From Aliihoeflea aestuarii (GTDB lineage Bacteria; Pseudomonadota; Alphaproteobacteria; Rhizobiales; Rhizobiaceae): a stretch of 64,000 nt of DNA. Shown here piece after piece: positions 37,710 to 45,473 of this stretch. The stretch's first letter is position 1, and every line of letters starts with the position of its first letter. The notes beneath the pieces were generated by a model. It was given only the letters and a program-made list of their open reading frames with translations, was not told where the DNA came from and did not search any database. The stretch lies in the NCBI RefSeq assembly GCF_024105665.1, contig NZ_JAAAMK010000002.1:62001-126000 (forward strand), written 5' to 3'. A program made the position numbers and the translations under genes.

Positions 37710-39308
37710 ATGGAAACACGCGCCAATTACGTCATCGTCGGCATTTTCACGCTGGTCGCGATACTGGCGGCATTCGCCTTCGTCTACTGGACGGCGGCGG
37801 TGGGCGAACGGGGCGAGACCGCAACCGTGCGCATCCTGATCCCCGGCTCTGCTTCCGGGCTCGGGCGTGGCAGCGCCATTCTCTTCAACGGCGTTCGCGT
37901 CGGTGACATTCGCCGTGTCTATATCGATCCGCGCAACCCGGCCGCTGCCATCGCCGATGCCGAGATCGACCGTTTGACGCCGATTACCCGCTCGACGCAA
38001 GTCGATGTCGGCCTTGCGGGATTGACCGGTCAGGCGAATATCGAGCTGCGGGGTGCCAATCTTGATGAACCGAATCTGATCGACGAAGCCGAATCGCAGG
38101 GCCGAGTTGCGGAACTTACCGCCAACCCATCCGCCGTGACCAACCTTCTGGAGACCGCCCAGTCGATCTTCCGCAGGGCCGATACCGTCCTGACCGAGTT
38201 CGAGGGCTTCGCCACCGACGTGCGCGGTCCACTGACCCAGTCGGCCCGCAACGCGCAGATGTTCACGGATGCGCTGGGCCGCAATGCCGAGGGCATCGAC
38301 ACGTTCCTTGCCAGCGTGTCGGACCTTTCCGGCACGCTTTCAAGCGTCTCCGGCCAGTTGCAATCGACCTTGGCGGCCGCCGAAGAATTCATCTCCGCAG
38401 TCGATGCCGGCCGCGTCAATCAGGTCATGGCCAATGTCGAGGAATTCACGGGCGATCTGCGCGACGCAGGTGACGGTCTCCAGCAGATTATGACCGATAT
38501 GTCGACAGCATCCGCCGCCGTGGCGACGATCACGACACGCGCAGAAGGGACGATGAACACGATAGACGGCGTCGTTTCCAGCGTGCAGGGCGTGGTCGAT
38601 CAGGTCGACCCCGAAATGGTGCGCGAACTGGTCTCTAATTTCGATCAGGCGAGCGCGGCCATCCGCAGCGCATCGAACGACGTGCAGAACATCGCCCGCT
38701 CGATCAACGAGCGCTCGGGCGATATCGACAAGGTCATCGCGGACGCGCGCCTTCTCGGCGAGCGCCTCAATCAGGCAGCGCTGCGCGTCGATGGCGTAAT
38801 CATGCGCGTGGACGATCTTCTCGGGTCGGGCCAGACCGACGGCGTCATTGCCGACACGCGCGAGACGTTGCAGAGCTTCCGCCAGGTCGCGGACAATCTC
38901 AACGCACGCATCGACGAATTGCTCGGCACGGCCGATACTGAAGGGCTGATCGCCGATGCCCGCGTCACGCTCGATTCGTTCCGCCAGATGGCCGACACGA
39001 TCGACAGTCGCGTCGATGAGGTGCTCGGTTCGGCAGAAACGCGCGGTCTGATCCAGGATGCCAGCGCAACGCTTGCCGCCTACCGTCAGGTGGCCGATAC
39101 GCTCAATTCCCGAATCGGCGCGATCACGGACAACCTTTCCCGTTTCAGCGGGCAGGGCCTGCGCGAAGTGGACGGCCTCGTGCGCGACACGCGCCAGTCG
39201 ATCAACCGGATCGAGCGTGCCATCACGGATATCGAGCGCAATCCGCAGCGCATCTTGCAGGGTGGAGCGGGCGAAGTGCGCCAGTTCGACGGGCGTCAGC
39301 GTCGATGA
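37710..39308 (+). CDS. MCE (MlaD-type) substrate-binding protein with long repeat-bearing C-terminus
   Basis: A 532-residue protein with one N-terminal TM anchor (about residues 8-32) and one MCE domain (about 38-118: PGSASGLGRGSAILFNGVRVGDI, then VGLAGLTGQANIELRG). About 400 helical residues follow, far longer than E. coli MlaD (about 180). The tail includes three consecutive 34-residue repeats (residues 367-468). By analogy with long MCE proteins the tail may form a hydrophobic channel or coiled-coil rod towards the outer membrane; that is inference. It is the third gene of the operon and has the same codon style as its neighbours. Confidence 0.92.
   Translation: METRANYVIVGIFTLVAILAAFAFVYWTAAVGERGETATVRILIPGSASGLGRGSAILFNGVRVGDIRRVYIDPRNPAAAIADAEIDRLTPITRSTQVDVGLAGLTGQANIELRGANLDEPNLIDEAESQGRVAELTANPSAVTNLLETAQSIFRRADTVLTEFEGFATDVRGPLTQSARNAQMFTDALGRNAEGIDTFLASVSDLSGTLSSVSGQLQSTLAAAEEFISAVDAGRVNQVMANVEEFTGDLRDAGDGLQQIMTDMSTASAAVATITTRAEGTMNTIDGVVSSVQGVVDQVDPEMVRELVSNFDQASAAIRSASNDVQNIARSINERSGDIDKVIADARLLGERLNQAALRVDGVIMRVDDLLGSGQTDGVIADTRETLQSFRQVADNLNARIDELLGTADTEGLIADARVTLDSFRQMADTIDSRVDEVLGSAETRGLIQDASATLAAYRQVADTLNSRIGAITDNLSRFSGQGLREVDGLVRDTRQSINRIERAITDIERNPQRILQGGAGEVRQFDGRQRR
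38808..39113 (+). repeat. Three tandem 102-bp (34-residue) coding repeats in the MCE protein
   Basis: Units start at 38808, 38910 and 39012, in frame. The pattern is (V/I)D(E/D)(L/V)LGS/T...G(L/V)I.DA...TL.(S/A)(F/Y)RQ(V/M)ADT(L/I)(N/D)SR. DNA identity is lower than protein similarity, so these are old, selected repeats rather than a recent slip. Confidence 0.85.
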
Positions 39309-39393
39309 GGAACCAACCTTGCCATAACGCGCTTTCACGACAAGATTGGGCGCACAAGCAATGCGGACCAACGGTCAAGTCGGGGGATTATCA

Positions 39394-39993
39394 GTGACAT
39401 TGCGTTTTTCTTTGCCGGTTATCGCCGGGCTCGCCCTTTCCTTGTCCGGTTGTGCGCTACTCGGCGGCGGGCCGGCTGCCCTCGACACGTTCGAACTGAC
39501 CACGAGGGCGACCGCCGCTACCGGCCCTCAGCGCGCGCGCACGCAGATTCTGATTGCCGAGCCGACCGCGCTGCGTTCGCTCGATGGCCAGGAAATCGTT
39601 ATCCGCACGTCTCCAGGCTCGATCGAATATCTGTCGGGCGCGCAATGGTCGGATCGCCTGCCGCGTGTCGTGCAGGTCCGTCTTTCTGAGGCTTTTCAGG
39701 CTTCGGGACGCTTTGCAGGCGTGGGATTGCCGGGGCAGGGGCTTGCAATCGACTATCAGATCGTCACCGAAATCCGCTCGTTCGGCGTGCGCGTCGATGG
39801 CGGGCCGCGCGCCGAGGTCAGCTTTTTCGTGAAGGTCCTGAACGATCGCAACGGGTCCGTGCGCGCGTCGCGTCTCTTCACGGCCCAGGCACCGGTTTCC
39901 GGAACGGGCAACGCGGCCTATGCCGCCGCGCTCGATCAGGCATTCGCGCAGGCCATCGGCGAACTCGTGCCCTGGGCGGCTTCCGCTATGTAG
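39394..39993 (+). CDS. ABC-type transport auxiliary lipoprotein (PqiC/DUF330-like)
   Basis: A 199-residue outer-membrane or periplasmic lipoprotein. A GTG start at 39394 with GGGGGA 6-7 nt upstream gives a short signal peptide ending in the lipobox LSLSGC (Cys20). The longer ATG start at 39361 adds 11 hydrophilic residues and lacks a good ribosome site. The mature part matches the family: a DTFELTTRATA start, IVIRTSPGSIEYLSGAQWSDRLPRVV, and a C-terminal AFAQAIGELVPW. It probably replaces MlaC or PqiC in joining the MCE protein to the outer membrane. It is the last gene of the operon, 85 bp after mlaD. Confidence 0.87.
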   Translation: MTLRFSLPVIAGLALSLSGCALLGGGPAALDTFELTTRATAATGPQRARTQILIAEPTALRSLDGQEIVIRTSPGSIEYLSGAQWSDRLPRVVQVRLSEAFQASGRFAGVGLPGQGLAIDYQIVTEIRSFGVRVDGGPRAEVSFFVKVLNDRNGSVRASRLFTAQAPVSGTGNAAYAAALDQAFAQAIGELVPWAASAM

Positions 39994-40010
39994 GACGGAC
40001 AGGCGAGCCT

Positions 40011-40307
40011 TCAGGCTTGTCCGCTGTCGTCCTTCTTCGCCGGGAAGAAGAAAGAGGAAATCGCGACCAGCGCCGCGACGATGATCGTATTCGTGACGAT
40101 TCCCGCGAGCACGAGGTTCCACCAGTTCGCTGCATCCGGCGCAAAGGACAGTGGGATCAGCACCGCGACGAAGAAGATGCCCGCCGCAAGCGGCAACAAC
40201 GTTCCGCTCACCGCGGAAGTATTGCGGGCGGTCAGAACAAGAAAAAGCAGAAGTCCGGCACGGAACGGATCGAAAAACTGCTCGCTGAAAATCTCGCCCC
40301 AACTCAT
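40011..40307 (-). CDS. Hypothetical small membrane protein
   Basis: Not recognised. A 98-residue protein with three likely TM helices: AGLLLFLVLTARN, LPLAAGIFFVAVLIPLSF and LVLAGIVTNTIIVAALVAISSFFF, ending in a charged AKKDDSGQA tail. The ATG at 40307 was chosen over an upstream one because GGAGGGA lies 7-13 nt before it. It is convergent with the Mla lipoprotein gene, 17 bp from stop to stop, and nothing nearby suggests a role. The 282 bp between it and the MFS gene hold no gene that I can support. Confidence 0.72.
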   Translation of the reverse strand: MSWGEIFSEQFFDPFRAGLLLFLVLTARNTSAVSGTLLPLAAGIFFVAVLIPLSFAPDAANWWNLVLAGIVTNTIIVAALVAISSFFFPAKKDDSGQA

Positions 40308-40589
40308 GCCAGTTCCCTCCCGAAAGTGCATGACGCCCGCTTGCGGCATTGCTTGATGCCAGCGGTTCTACCGGATCGATCCCGGCAATGAAAGGCGCGG
40401 CTCTTTCGGACAACGGGCAAAGATGGTCATTACTTTGCCGTCTTAGACTAAAGTCATAAGCATAAAGCATCGCTGCCCATCCGCCTTCACATCTGACAGA
40501 TTTCGACATGATGCCGCCCGATTCTCTGGAGGACGCCTCAGGCGTGCGGGTGGAAATCGCGAATGTGTTCGCCATGGGGAGGACTGAAA

Positions 40590-42293
40590 ATGGCAGATGT
40601 CGCCACTGGCGCGGGGCATAAAAACCGCGCAATGACCAGGGAGGAGCGCAAGGTCATCTTTGCATCCTCGCTCGGCACCGTTTTCGAATGGTACGACTTT
40701 TATCTCTACGGTTCGCTGGCTGCCTTTATCGGCGCGGCCTTTTTCTCGGAATACCCGGAAGCGACCCGCAACATCTTTGCGCTTCTGGCATTCGCCGCAG
40801 GCTTCCTCGTCCGCCCGTTCGGCGCGCTGGTCTTCGGCCGGCTCGGCGATATCGTCGGCCGCAAATACACCTTTCTCGTCACGATCGTCATCATGGGCGC
40901 CTCGACCTTCCTGGTCGGGCTTTTGCCCGGATCGGCAACGATCGGCATCGCGGCTCCGATCATCCTGATCATCCTGCGGATGCTCCAGGGCCTGGCGCTC
41001 GGCGGTGAATATGGTGGTGCCGCGACCTATGTCGCCGAACACGCACCCGATGGAAGGCGAGGCTTCTATACGTCCTGGATTCAAACAACGGCGACGCTCG
41101 GTCTCTTTATGTCGCTGCTCGTCATTCTTGCTATCCAGACGATGCTCGGGCCGGACGCGTTCCGCGAATGGGGCTGGCGCGTGCCGTTCCTCCTGTCGAT
41201 CTTCCTGCTCGGCATCTCGGTCTGGATTCGTCTGACACTCAACGAATCGCCGACGTTCCAGCGCATGAAGGCCGAGGGCAAGACGTCCAAGGCGCCCCTG
41301 TCCGAAGCATTCGGTCAGTGGAAGAACGCCAAGCTCGCATTGCTGGCGCTGTTCGGCCTCACGGCCGGTCAGGCCGTCGTATGGTATACGGGTCAGTTCT
41401 ACGCGCTGTTCTTCCTTCAGAACGTCCTCAAGGTCGACGGCGTCTCGGTCAACATCATGATCGCAATCGCTCTGGCCATGGGTACGCCGTTCTTCGTGTT
41501 CTTCGGCTGGCTGTCGGACAAGGTCGGTCGCAAGCAGATCATCATGGCCGGTCTTGCGCTCGCCATCCTCACCTACTTCCCGTTGTTCTCGGCCCTGACC
41601 CACGCCGCCAATCCGGCGCTGGCTGCGGCTCACGACAACGTGCAGGTGACGGTGACGGCCGCTCCCGGGGATTGTAACTTCCAGTTCAACCCGACCGGAA
41701 CGGCGCGCTTCACGACGTCGTGCGATATCGCCACGGCGTTCCTGACACGTAACTCGGTGCCGTATGACGTCAGCCAGACGGCTGCGGCAGGTACGCCTGC
41801 GGTGATCACGATCGGCAACGAAACGATCGAATCCTACGATGCGAACGTCGTCGGTGCAGACGCTGCTGCCCGTAACACCGACCTGTCGAACGCCACGTTC
41901 GCGGCGTTGCAGGAGGCCGGTTATCCGCTCGTACAGAACGATGCGGGCGCATATACCATGGTCGCCAATCCGGACGAGGTACAGTGGGGCCGCATCATCG
42001 CGATCCTGTTCGTCCTCGTTCTCTATGTGACGATGGTCTACGGTCCGATCGCGGCCATCCTGGTCGAAATGTTCCCGACCCGCATCCGCTACACCGGCAT
42101 GTCCTTACCCTACCACATCGGTAATGGCTGGTTCGGCGGCCTGCTTCCGGCGACCGTGTTCGCCATGAGCGCGGCGCGCGGCGACATCTATTTCGGTCTC
42201 TGGTATCCGATCGCGATCGCCGCGATGACGCTCGTCATCGGCATTTTGTTCGTCCGCGATACGAAGGACACCGACCTCGACGCCGTCGACTGA
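40590..42293 (+). CDS. MHS-type MFS symporter with a 125-residue periplasmic insertion
   Basis: A 567-residue metabolite:H+ symporter with 12 TM. The N-terminus SSLGTVFEWYDFYLYG and the loop motif GRLGDIVGRKYTF are hallmarks of the MHS (ProP/KgtP-like) family. The second half-repeat motif is WLSDKVGRKQ. Between TM9 (residues 315-338) and TM10 (468-492) there is an unusual insert of about 125 residues (340-466) with two cysteines (C362, C378) that is predicted periplasmic. Typical members are 430-450 residues and lack it. GGGGAGG upstream supports ATG 40590. The substrate is probably an organic acid, amino acid or osmolyte. Confidence 0.88.
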   Translation: MADVATGAGHKNRAMTREERKVIFASSLGTVFEWYDFYLYGSLAAFIGAAFFSEYPEATRNIFALLAFAAGFLVRPFGALVFGRLGDIVGRKYTFLVTIVIMGASTFLVGLLPGSATIGIAAPIILIILRMLQGLALGGEYGGAATYVAEHAPDGRRGFYTSWIQTTATLGLFMSLLVILAIQTMLGPDAFREWGWRVPFLLSIFLLGISVWIRLTLNESPTFQRMKAEGKTSKAPLSEAFGQWKNAKLALLALFGLTAGQAVVWYTGQFYALFFLQNVLKVDGVSVNIMIAIALAMGTPFFVFFGWLSDKVGRKQIIMAGLALAILTYFPLFSALTHAANPALAAAHDNVQVTVTAAPGDCNFQFNPTGTARFTTSCDIATAFLTRNSVPYDVSQTAAAGTPAVITIGNETIESYDANVVGADAAARNTDLSNATFAALQEAGYPLVQNDAGAYTMVANPDEVQWGRIIAILFVLVLYVTMVYGPIAAILVEMFPTRIRYTGMSLPYHIGNGWFGGLLPATVFAMSAARGDIYFGLWYPIAIAAMTLVIGILFVRDTKDTDLDAVD

Positions 42294-42315
42294 CGCCGGC
42301 TCGACATGAAAACGG

Positions 42316-42350
42316 AAAGGTCCGGGAAATCTGCCCGGGCCTTTTCTTTT
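42316..42350 (+). terminator. Rho-independent terminator of the MFS symporter
   Basis: AAAGGTCCGGG (42316-42326) pairs with CCCGGGCCTTT (42333-42343 region), followed by TTCTTTT. It lies about 20 bp after the stop codon. Confidence 0.85.
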
Positions 42351-42448
42351 GGCTTATCGAATTGAGGCTATCGGTTCGCTTTGTTGCCTGCTTCGAGGTT
42401 CGATCGAGCCCGATTCGACCGGACTTTTCGGAACACGGCAAGCCTCAA

Positions 42449-42477
42449 GAAAAAGCCCCGGCAAAACCGGGGCTTTT
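42449..42477 (-). terminator. Terminator of gltA (bidirectional in form)
   Basis: The stem GCCCCGG (42455-42461) / CCGGGGC (42467-42473) has a loop CAAAA, with A-rich sequence on the left and TTTT on the right. It lies 20 bp beyond the gltA stop, so it can serve gltA (leftward) and back up the MFS terminator. Confidence 0.85.
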
Positions 42478-42496
42478 GATTTGTATGGCGAACCGA

Positions 42497-43786
42497 TCAG
42501 CGCTTGGCGATCGGCACGTAGTCGCGTTCGGTAGGCCCGGTATAAAGCTGGCGCGGGCGGCCGATACGCTGGCCCGGATCCTCGATCATCTCCTTCCACT
42601 GCGCCACCCAGCCGACGGTGCGTGCAAGCGCGAACAGCACCGTGAACATGGTGGTGGGGAAGCCGAGCGCCTTCAGCGTAATGCCCGAATAGAAGTCGAT
42701 ATTCGGATAGAGCTTCTTTTCGATGAAGTATTCATCCGTGAGCGCGATCTTCTCGAGCTCCATCGCAACGTCCAGCAGCGGATCGTCCTTGATGCCGAGT
42801 TCGGCCAGAACCTCATGCGTCGTCTTCTGCATGATCTTGGCGCGCGGATCGTAGTTCTTGTAGACGCGGTGCCCGAAGCCCATCAGGCGGAACGGATCGT
42901 CCTTGTCCTTGGCGCGCGCGATGAACTCGGGAATACGGTCGACCGAACCGATCTCGGCCAGCATGTTGAGTGCCGCTTCGTTGGCTCCGCCATGGGCGGG
43001 GCCCCAAAGACATGCGATGCCGGCGGCGATGCAGGCGAACGGGTTCGCGCCCGACGAGCCGGCAAGGCGAACCGTCGAGGTCGATGCATTCTGCTCGTGG
43101 TCGGCGTGCAGGATGAAGATGCGCTCCATGGCGCGCGCGAGCACCGGATTGACCTTGTAGTCCTCGCATGGCACCGCAAAGCACATATGCAGGAAGTTGG
43201 CCGCGAAGGAGAGCTCGTTCTTCGGATAAACGAAGGGCTGGCCTATATGGTACTTGTAGGCCATCGCCGCGATCGTGGGCATCTTCGCGATCAGGCGGAT
43301 CGAGGCGACCATTCGCTGATGCGGGTCGGAGATGTCGGTCGAGTCGTGATAGAACGCCGAAAGCGCGCCGACGACGCCGCACATGACGGCCATCGGATGC
43401 GCGTCGCGACGGAAGCCCGTGAAGAAGCGCGACATCTGCTCGTGCACCATCGTGTGGTGCGTGACGCGGTAGTCGAAATCTTCCTTTTGCGCCTTGGTCG
43501 GCAATTCGCCGTAAAGCAGCAGGTAACAGGTTTCGAGGAAATCGCCATGCTCGGCGAGCTGGTCGATCGGATAGCCTCTATGAAGGAGAACGCCGACGTC
43601 GCCGTCGATATAGGTGATCTCGGATTCGCAGCTCGCCGTCGAGGTGAAGCCCGGATCGTAGGTGAACGCGCCGGTGTTCTTGTAGAGCGCCGAGATGTCG
43701 ATGACGTCCGGGCCGACCGAGCCTTTTCGCACCTTGAAGTCGTGGCTCTCGCCGCCGAATTCCAGTTTCGCCGTCCCTTCAGTCAT
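42497..43786 (-). CDS. gltA: Citrate synthase
   Basis: A 429-residue type II (hexameric, NADH-sensitive class) citrate synthase joining oxaloacetate and acetyl-CoA. It has [19 protein letters not shown], the active-site regions [16 protein letters not shown] (His) and [17 protein letters not shown] (His and Asp further on) and a C-terminal [15 protein letters not shown]. The AGGTG site before ATG 43786 fits. It lies 157 bp downstream of gltX copy 2 on the same strand and has its own terminator. Confidence 0.97.
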   Translation of the reverse strand: MTEGTAKLEFGGESHDFKVRKGSVGPDVIDISALYKNTGAFTYDPGFTSTASCESEITYIDGDVGVLLHRGYPIDQLAEHGDFLETCYLLLYGELPTKAQKEDFDYRVTHHTMVHEQMSRFFTGFRRDAHPMAVMCGVVGALSAFYHDSTDISDPHQRMVASIRLIAKMPTIAAMAYKYHIGQPFVYPKNELSFAANFLHMCFAVPCEDYKVNPVLARAMERIFILHADHEQNASTSTVRLAGSSGANPFACIAAGIACLWGPAHGGANEAALNMLAEIGSVDRIPEFIARAKDKDDPFRLMGFGHRVYKNYDPRAKIMQKTTHEVLAELGIKDDPLLDVAMELEKIALTDEYFIEKKLYPNIDFYSGITLKALGFPTTMFTVLFALARTVGWVAQWKEMIEDPGQRIGRPRQLYTGPTERDYVPIAKR

Positions 43787-43943
43787 ATGAACACCTCATT
43801 CATGCGGAAAACTTTTCAAGGCCGGGTTGGCATTGGTGATGTTCCATAACGAACCCGGACAGTGCGCGCTCTAGCTAGCGCATTTGGTTCGGCGTGCCAA
43901 GTTCGCCGACAGTCGTATGCTGCATCGCGGCAAGTCGTGCAAA

Positions 43944-45362
43944 TTAGAGCTGATCCTTCAGCCGCGCGAGACTTTCTTCCCGTCCCAGAACGGCGAGCAC
44001 ATCGAACACACCGGGCGATACCGAACGCCCGGTCAGCGCGGCGCGGAGCGGCTGTGCCGCCTTGCCGAGCTTCAGACCGGCTTCCTCGGCATAGGCTCTT
44101 ACAGCCGCCTCCGTCGTCTCCGCGCGCCAGTCTTCGACTGCATCGAGTTTCGTCACCACCCCTGCCAGCGCATCGCGGCCGCCATCGGCAAGAATCTGGG
44201 CAGCTTTCTCGTCAAGCGCAAGCGGACGCTCGGCAAAAAGGAAGCTCGCGCCGTCCTTCAGCTCGACAAGCGTCTTCGCACGATCCTTCAGCCCCGTCAT
44301 CGCTGCGAGGAGCTGGCCGCGGCGCGTCGGATCGAGCCTGGCCAGCATTTCGTCGCCGCCCTCCAGATAGGGTAGCGTGGCCTCCAGTTGCGCCAGAAGC
44401 TCCACATCGTCGCTCTGGCGCATGTAAACGCCATTCAAAGCCTCGAGCTTGGCGAAGTCGAAACGCGCGGCGCCCTTGTTGACGTCCTCGATCTCGAACC
44501 ATTCGATCATCTGGTCGAGCGTCATGATTTCGTCGTCGCCATGGCTCCAGCCGAGCCGGACAAGATAGTTGCGCAGGGCGGCAGGCAGGTAGCCCATCTC
44601 GCGATAAGCTTCGACGCCCAGCGCACCGTGGCGCTTGGAAAGCTTCGCGCCGTCCGCGCCGTGGATCAGCGGGATATGGCCCATGACCGGCACGTCCCAG
44701 CCCATCGCCTCGTAGATGATGGTCTGTCGGGCGGCATTCGTCAGATGGTCGTCGCCGCGAATGATGTGCGTGACGCCCATATCGTGATCGTCGACGACGA
44801 CGGCGTGCATGTAGGTCGGGTTGCCGTCCGAACGCAGGATGATGAAATCGTCCAGATCCTTATTCGGGAAGCGGACCTCGCCCTGCACCTTGTCCTGAAC
44901 GATCGTGAAGCCGTCCTGCGGTGCCTTGATGCGCACGACGGGCTTGACGCCTTCGGGTGCCTCGGACGGATCGCGGTCGCGCCAGCGCCCATCATAGCGT
45001 GGCGGCCTGCCCTCGGCGCGCGCTTTTTCGCGCATCTCCGTCAACTCGTCCTGCGAGGCGTAACAGTAGTATGCCTTCCCGCGCTTCACGAGTTCCTCGC
45101 CGATCTCGCGATGTCGGTCGCCCCGCTCGAACTGCGAAACCGGTTCGCCGTCCCAGTCGAGACCGAGCCATTTCATACCGTCGAGAATCGCCGCCGTCGC
45201 CGCGTCCGTCGAACGCTCGCGGTCTGTGTCCTCGATGCGCAAGAGCATCTTACCGCCGGTATGCTTGGCGAAAAGCCAGTTGAAAAGCGCCGTGCGCGCA
45301 CCGCCGATATGGAGATAGCCGGTGGGCGAAGGTGCGAAGCGGGTGACGACGGGACGGCTCAT
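43944..45362 (-). CDS. gltX: Glutamate--tRNA ligase, copy 2 (canonical)
   Basis: A 472-residue class I synthetase charging tRNA-Glu. The HIGH motif is [17 protein letters not shown] and the KMSKS motif [14 protein letters not shown]. The zinc-binding-like region is [16 protein letters not shown]. It is the usual alphaproteobacterial enzyme, located as expected between comEC and gltA. The other GluRS in this window (29983-31356) is diverged. It is divergent from comEC, with 111 bp between starts. Confidence 0.95.
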   Translation of the reverse strand: MSRPVVTRFAPSPTGYLHIGGARTALFNWLFAKHTGGKMLLRIEDTDRERSTDAATAAILDGMKWLGLDWDGEPVSQFERGDRHREIGEELVKRGKAYYCYASQDELTEMREKARAEGRPPRYDGRWRDRDPSEAPEGVKPVVRIKAPQDGFTIVQDKVQGEVRFPNKDLDDFIILRSDGNPTYMHAVVVDDHDMGVTHIIRGDDHLTNAARQTIIYEAMGWDVPVMGHIPLIHGADGAKLSKRHGALGVEAYREMGYLPAALRNYLVRLGWSHGDDEIMTLDQMIEWFEIEDVNKGAARFDFAKLEALNGVYMRQSDDVELLAQLEATLPYLEGGDEMLARLDPTRRGQLLAAMTGLKDRAKTLVELKDGASFLFAERPLALDEKAAQILADGGRDALAGVVTKLDAVEDWRAETTEAAVRAYAEEAGLKLGKAAQPLRAALTGRSVSPGVFDVLAVLGREESLARLKDQL

Positions 45363-45473
45363 GGAACTTCCTGGATCTCATACGTGCTCACGTCGAGCGA
45401 CATGTGGCGTTCTGTTGGCGCTCATGTAGCATAGGCCAGTCGAGGTGCAAGCATCTCACCGGCGGGGGCCATC

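Noticed and set aside
39996-40023. Inverted repeat between the Mla lipoprotein and the small membrane protein as a terminator
   Set aside because: The 9-bp arms are good (one G-T pair), but the repeat runs into the end of the minus-strand coding sequence and no T-tract follows on either side.
43822-43858. Inverted repeat CCGGGTT/AACCCGG before gltA as a regulatory element
   Set aside because: Seven-bp arms with a long loop are expected by chance in GC-rich DNA; no second feature supports a role.
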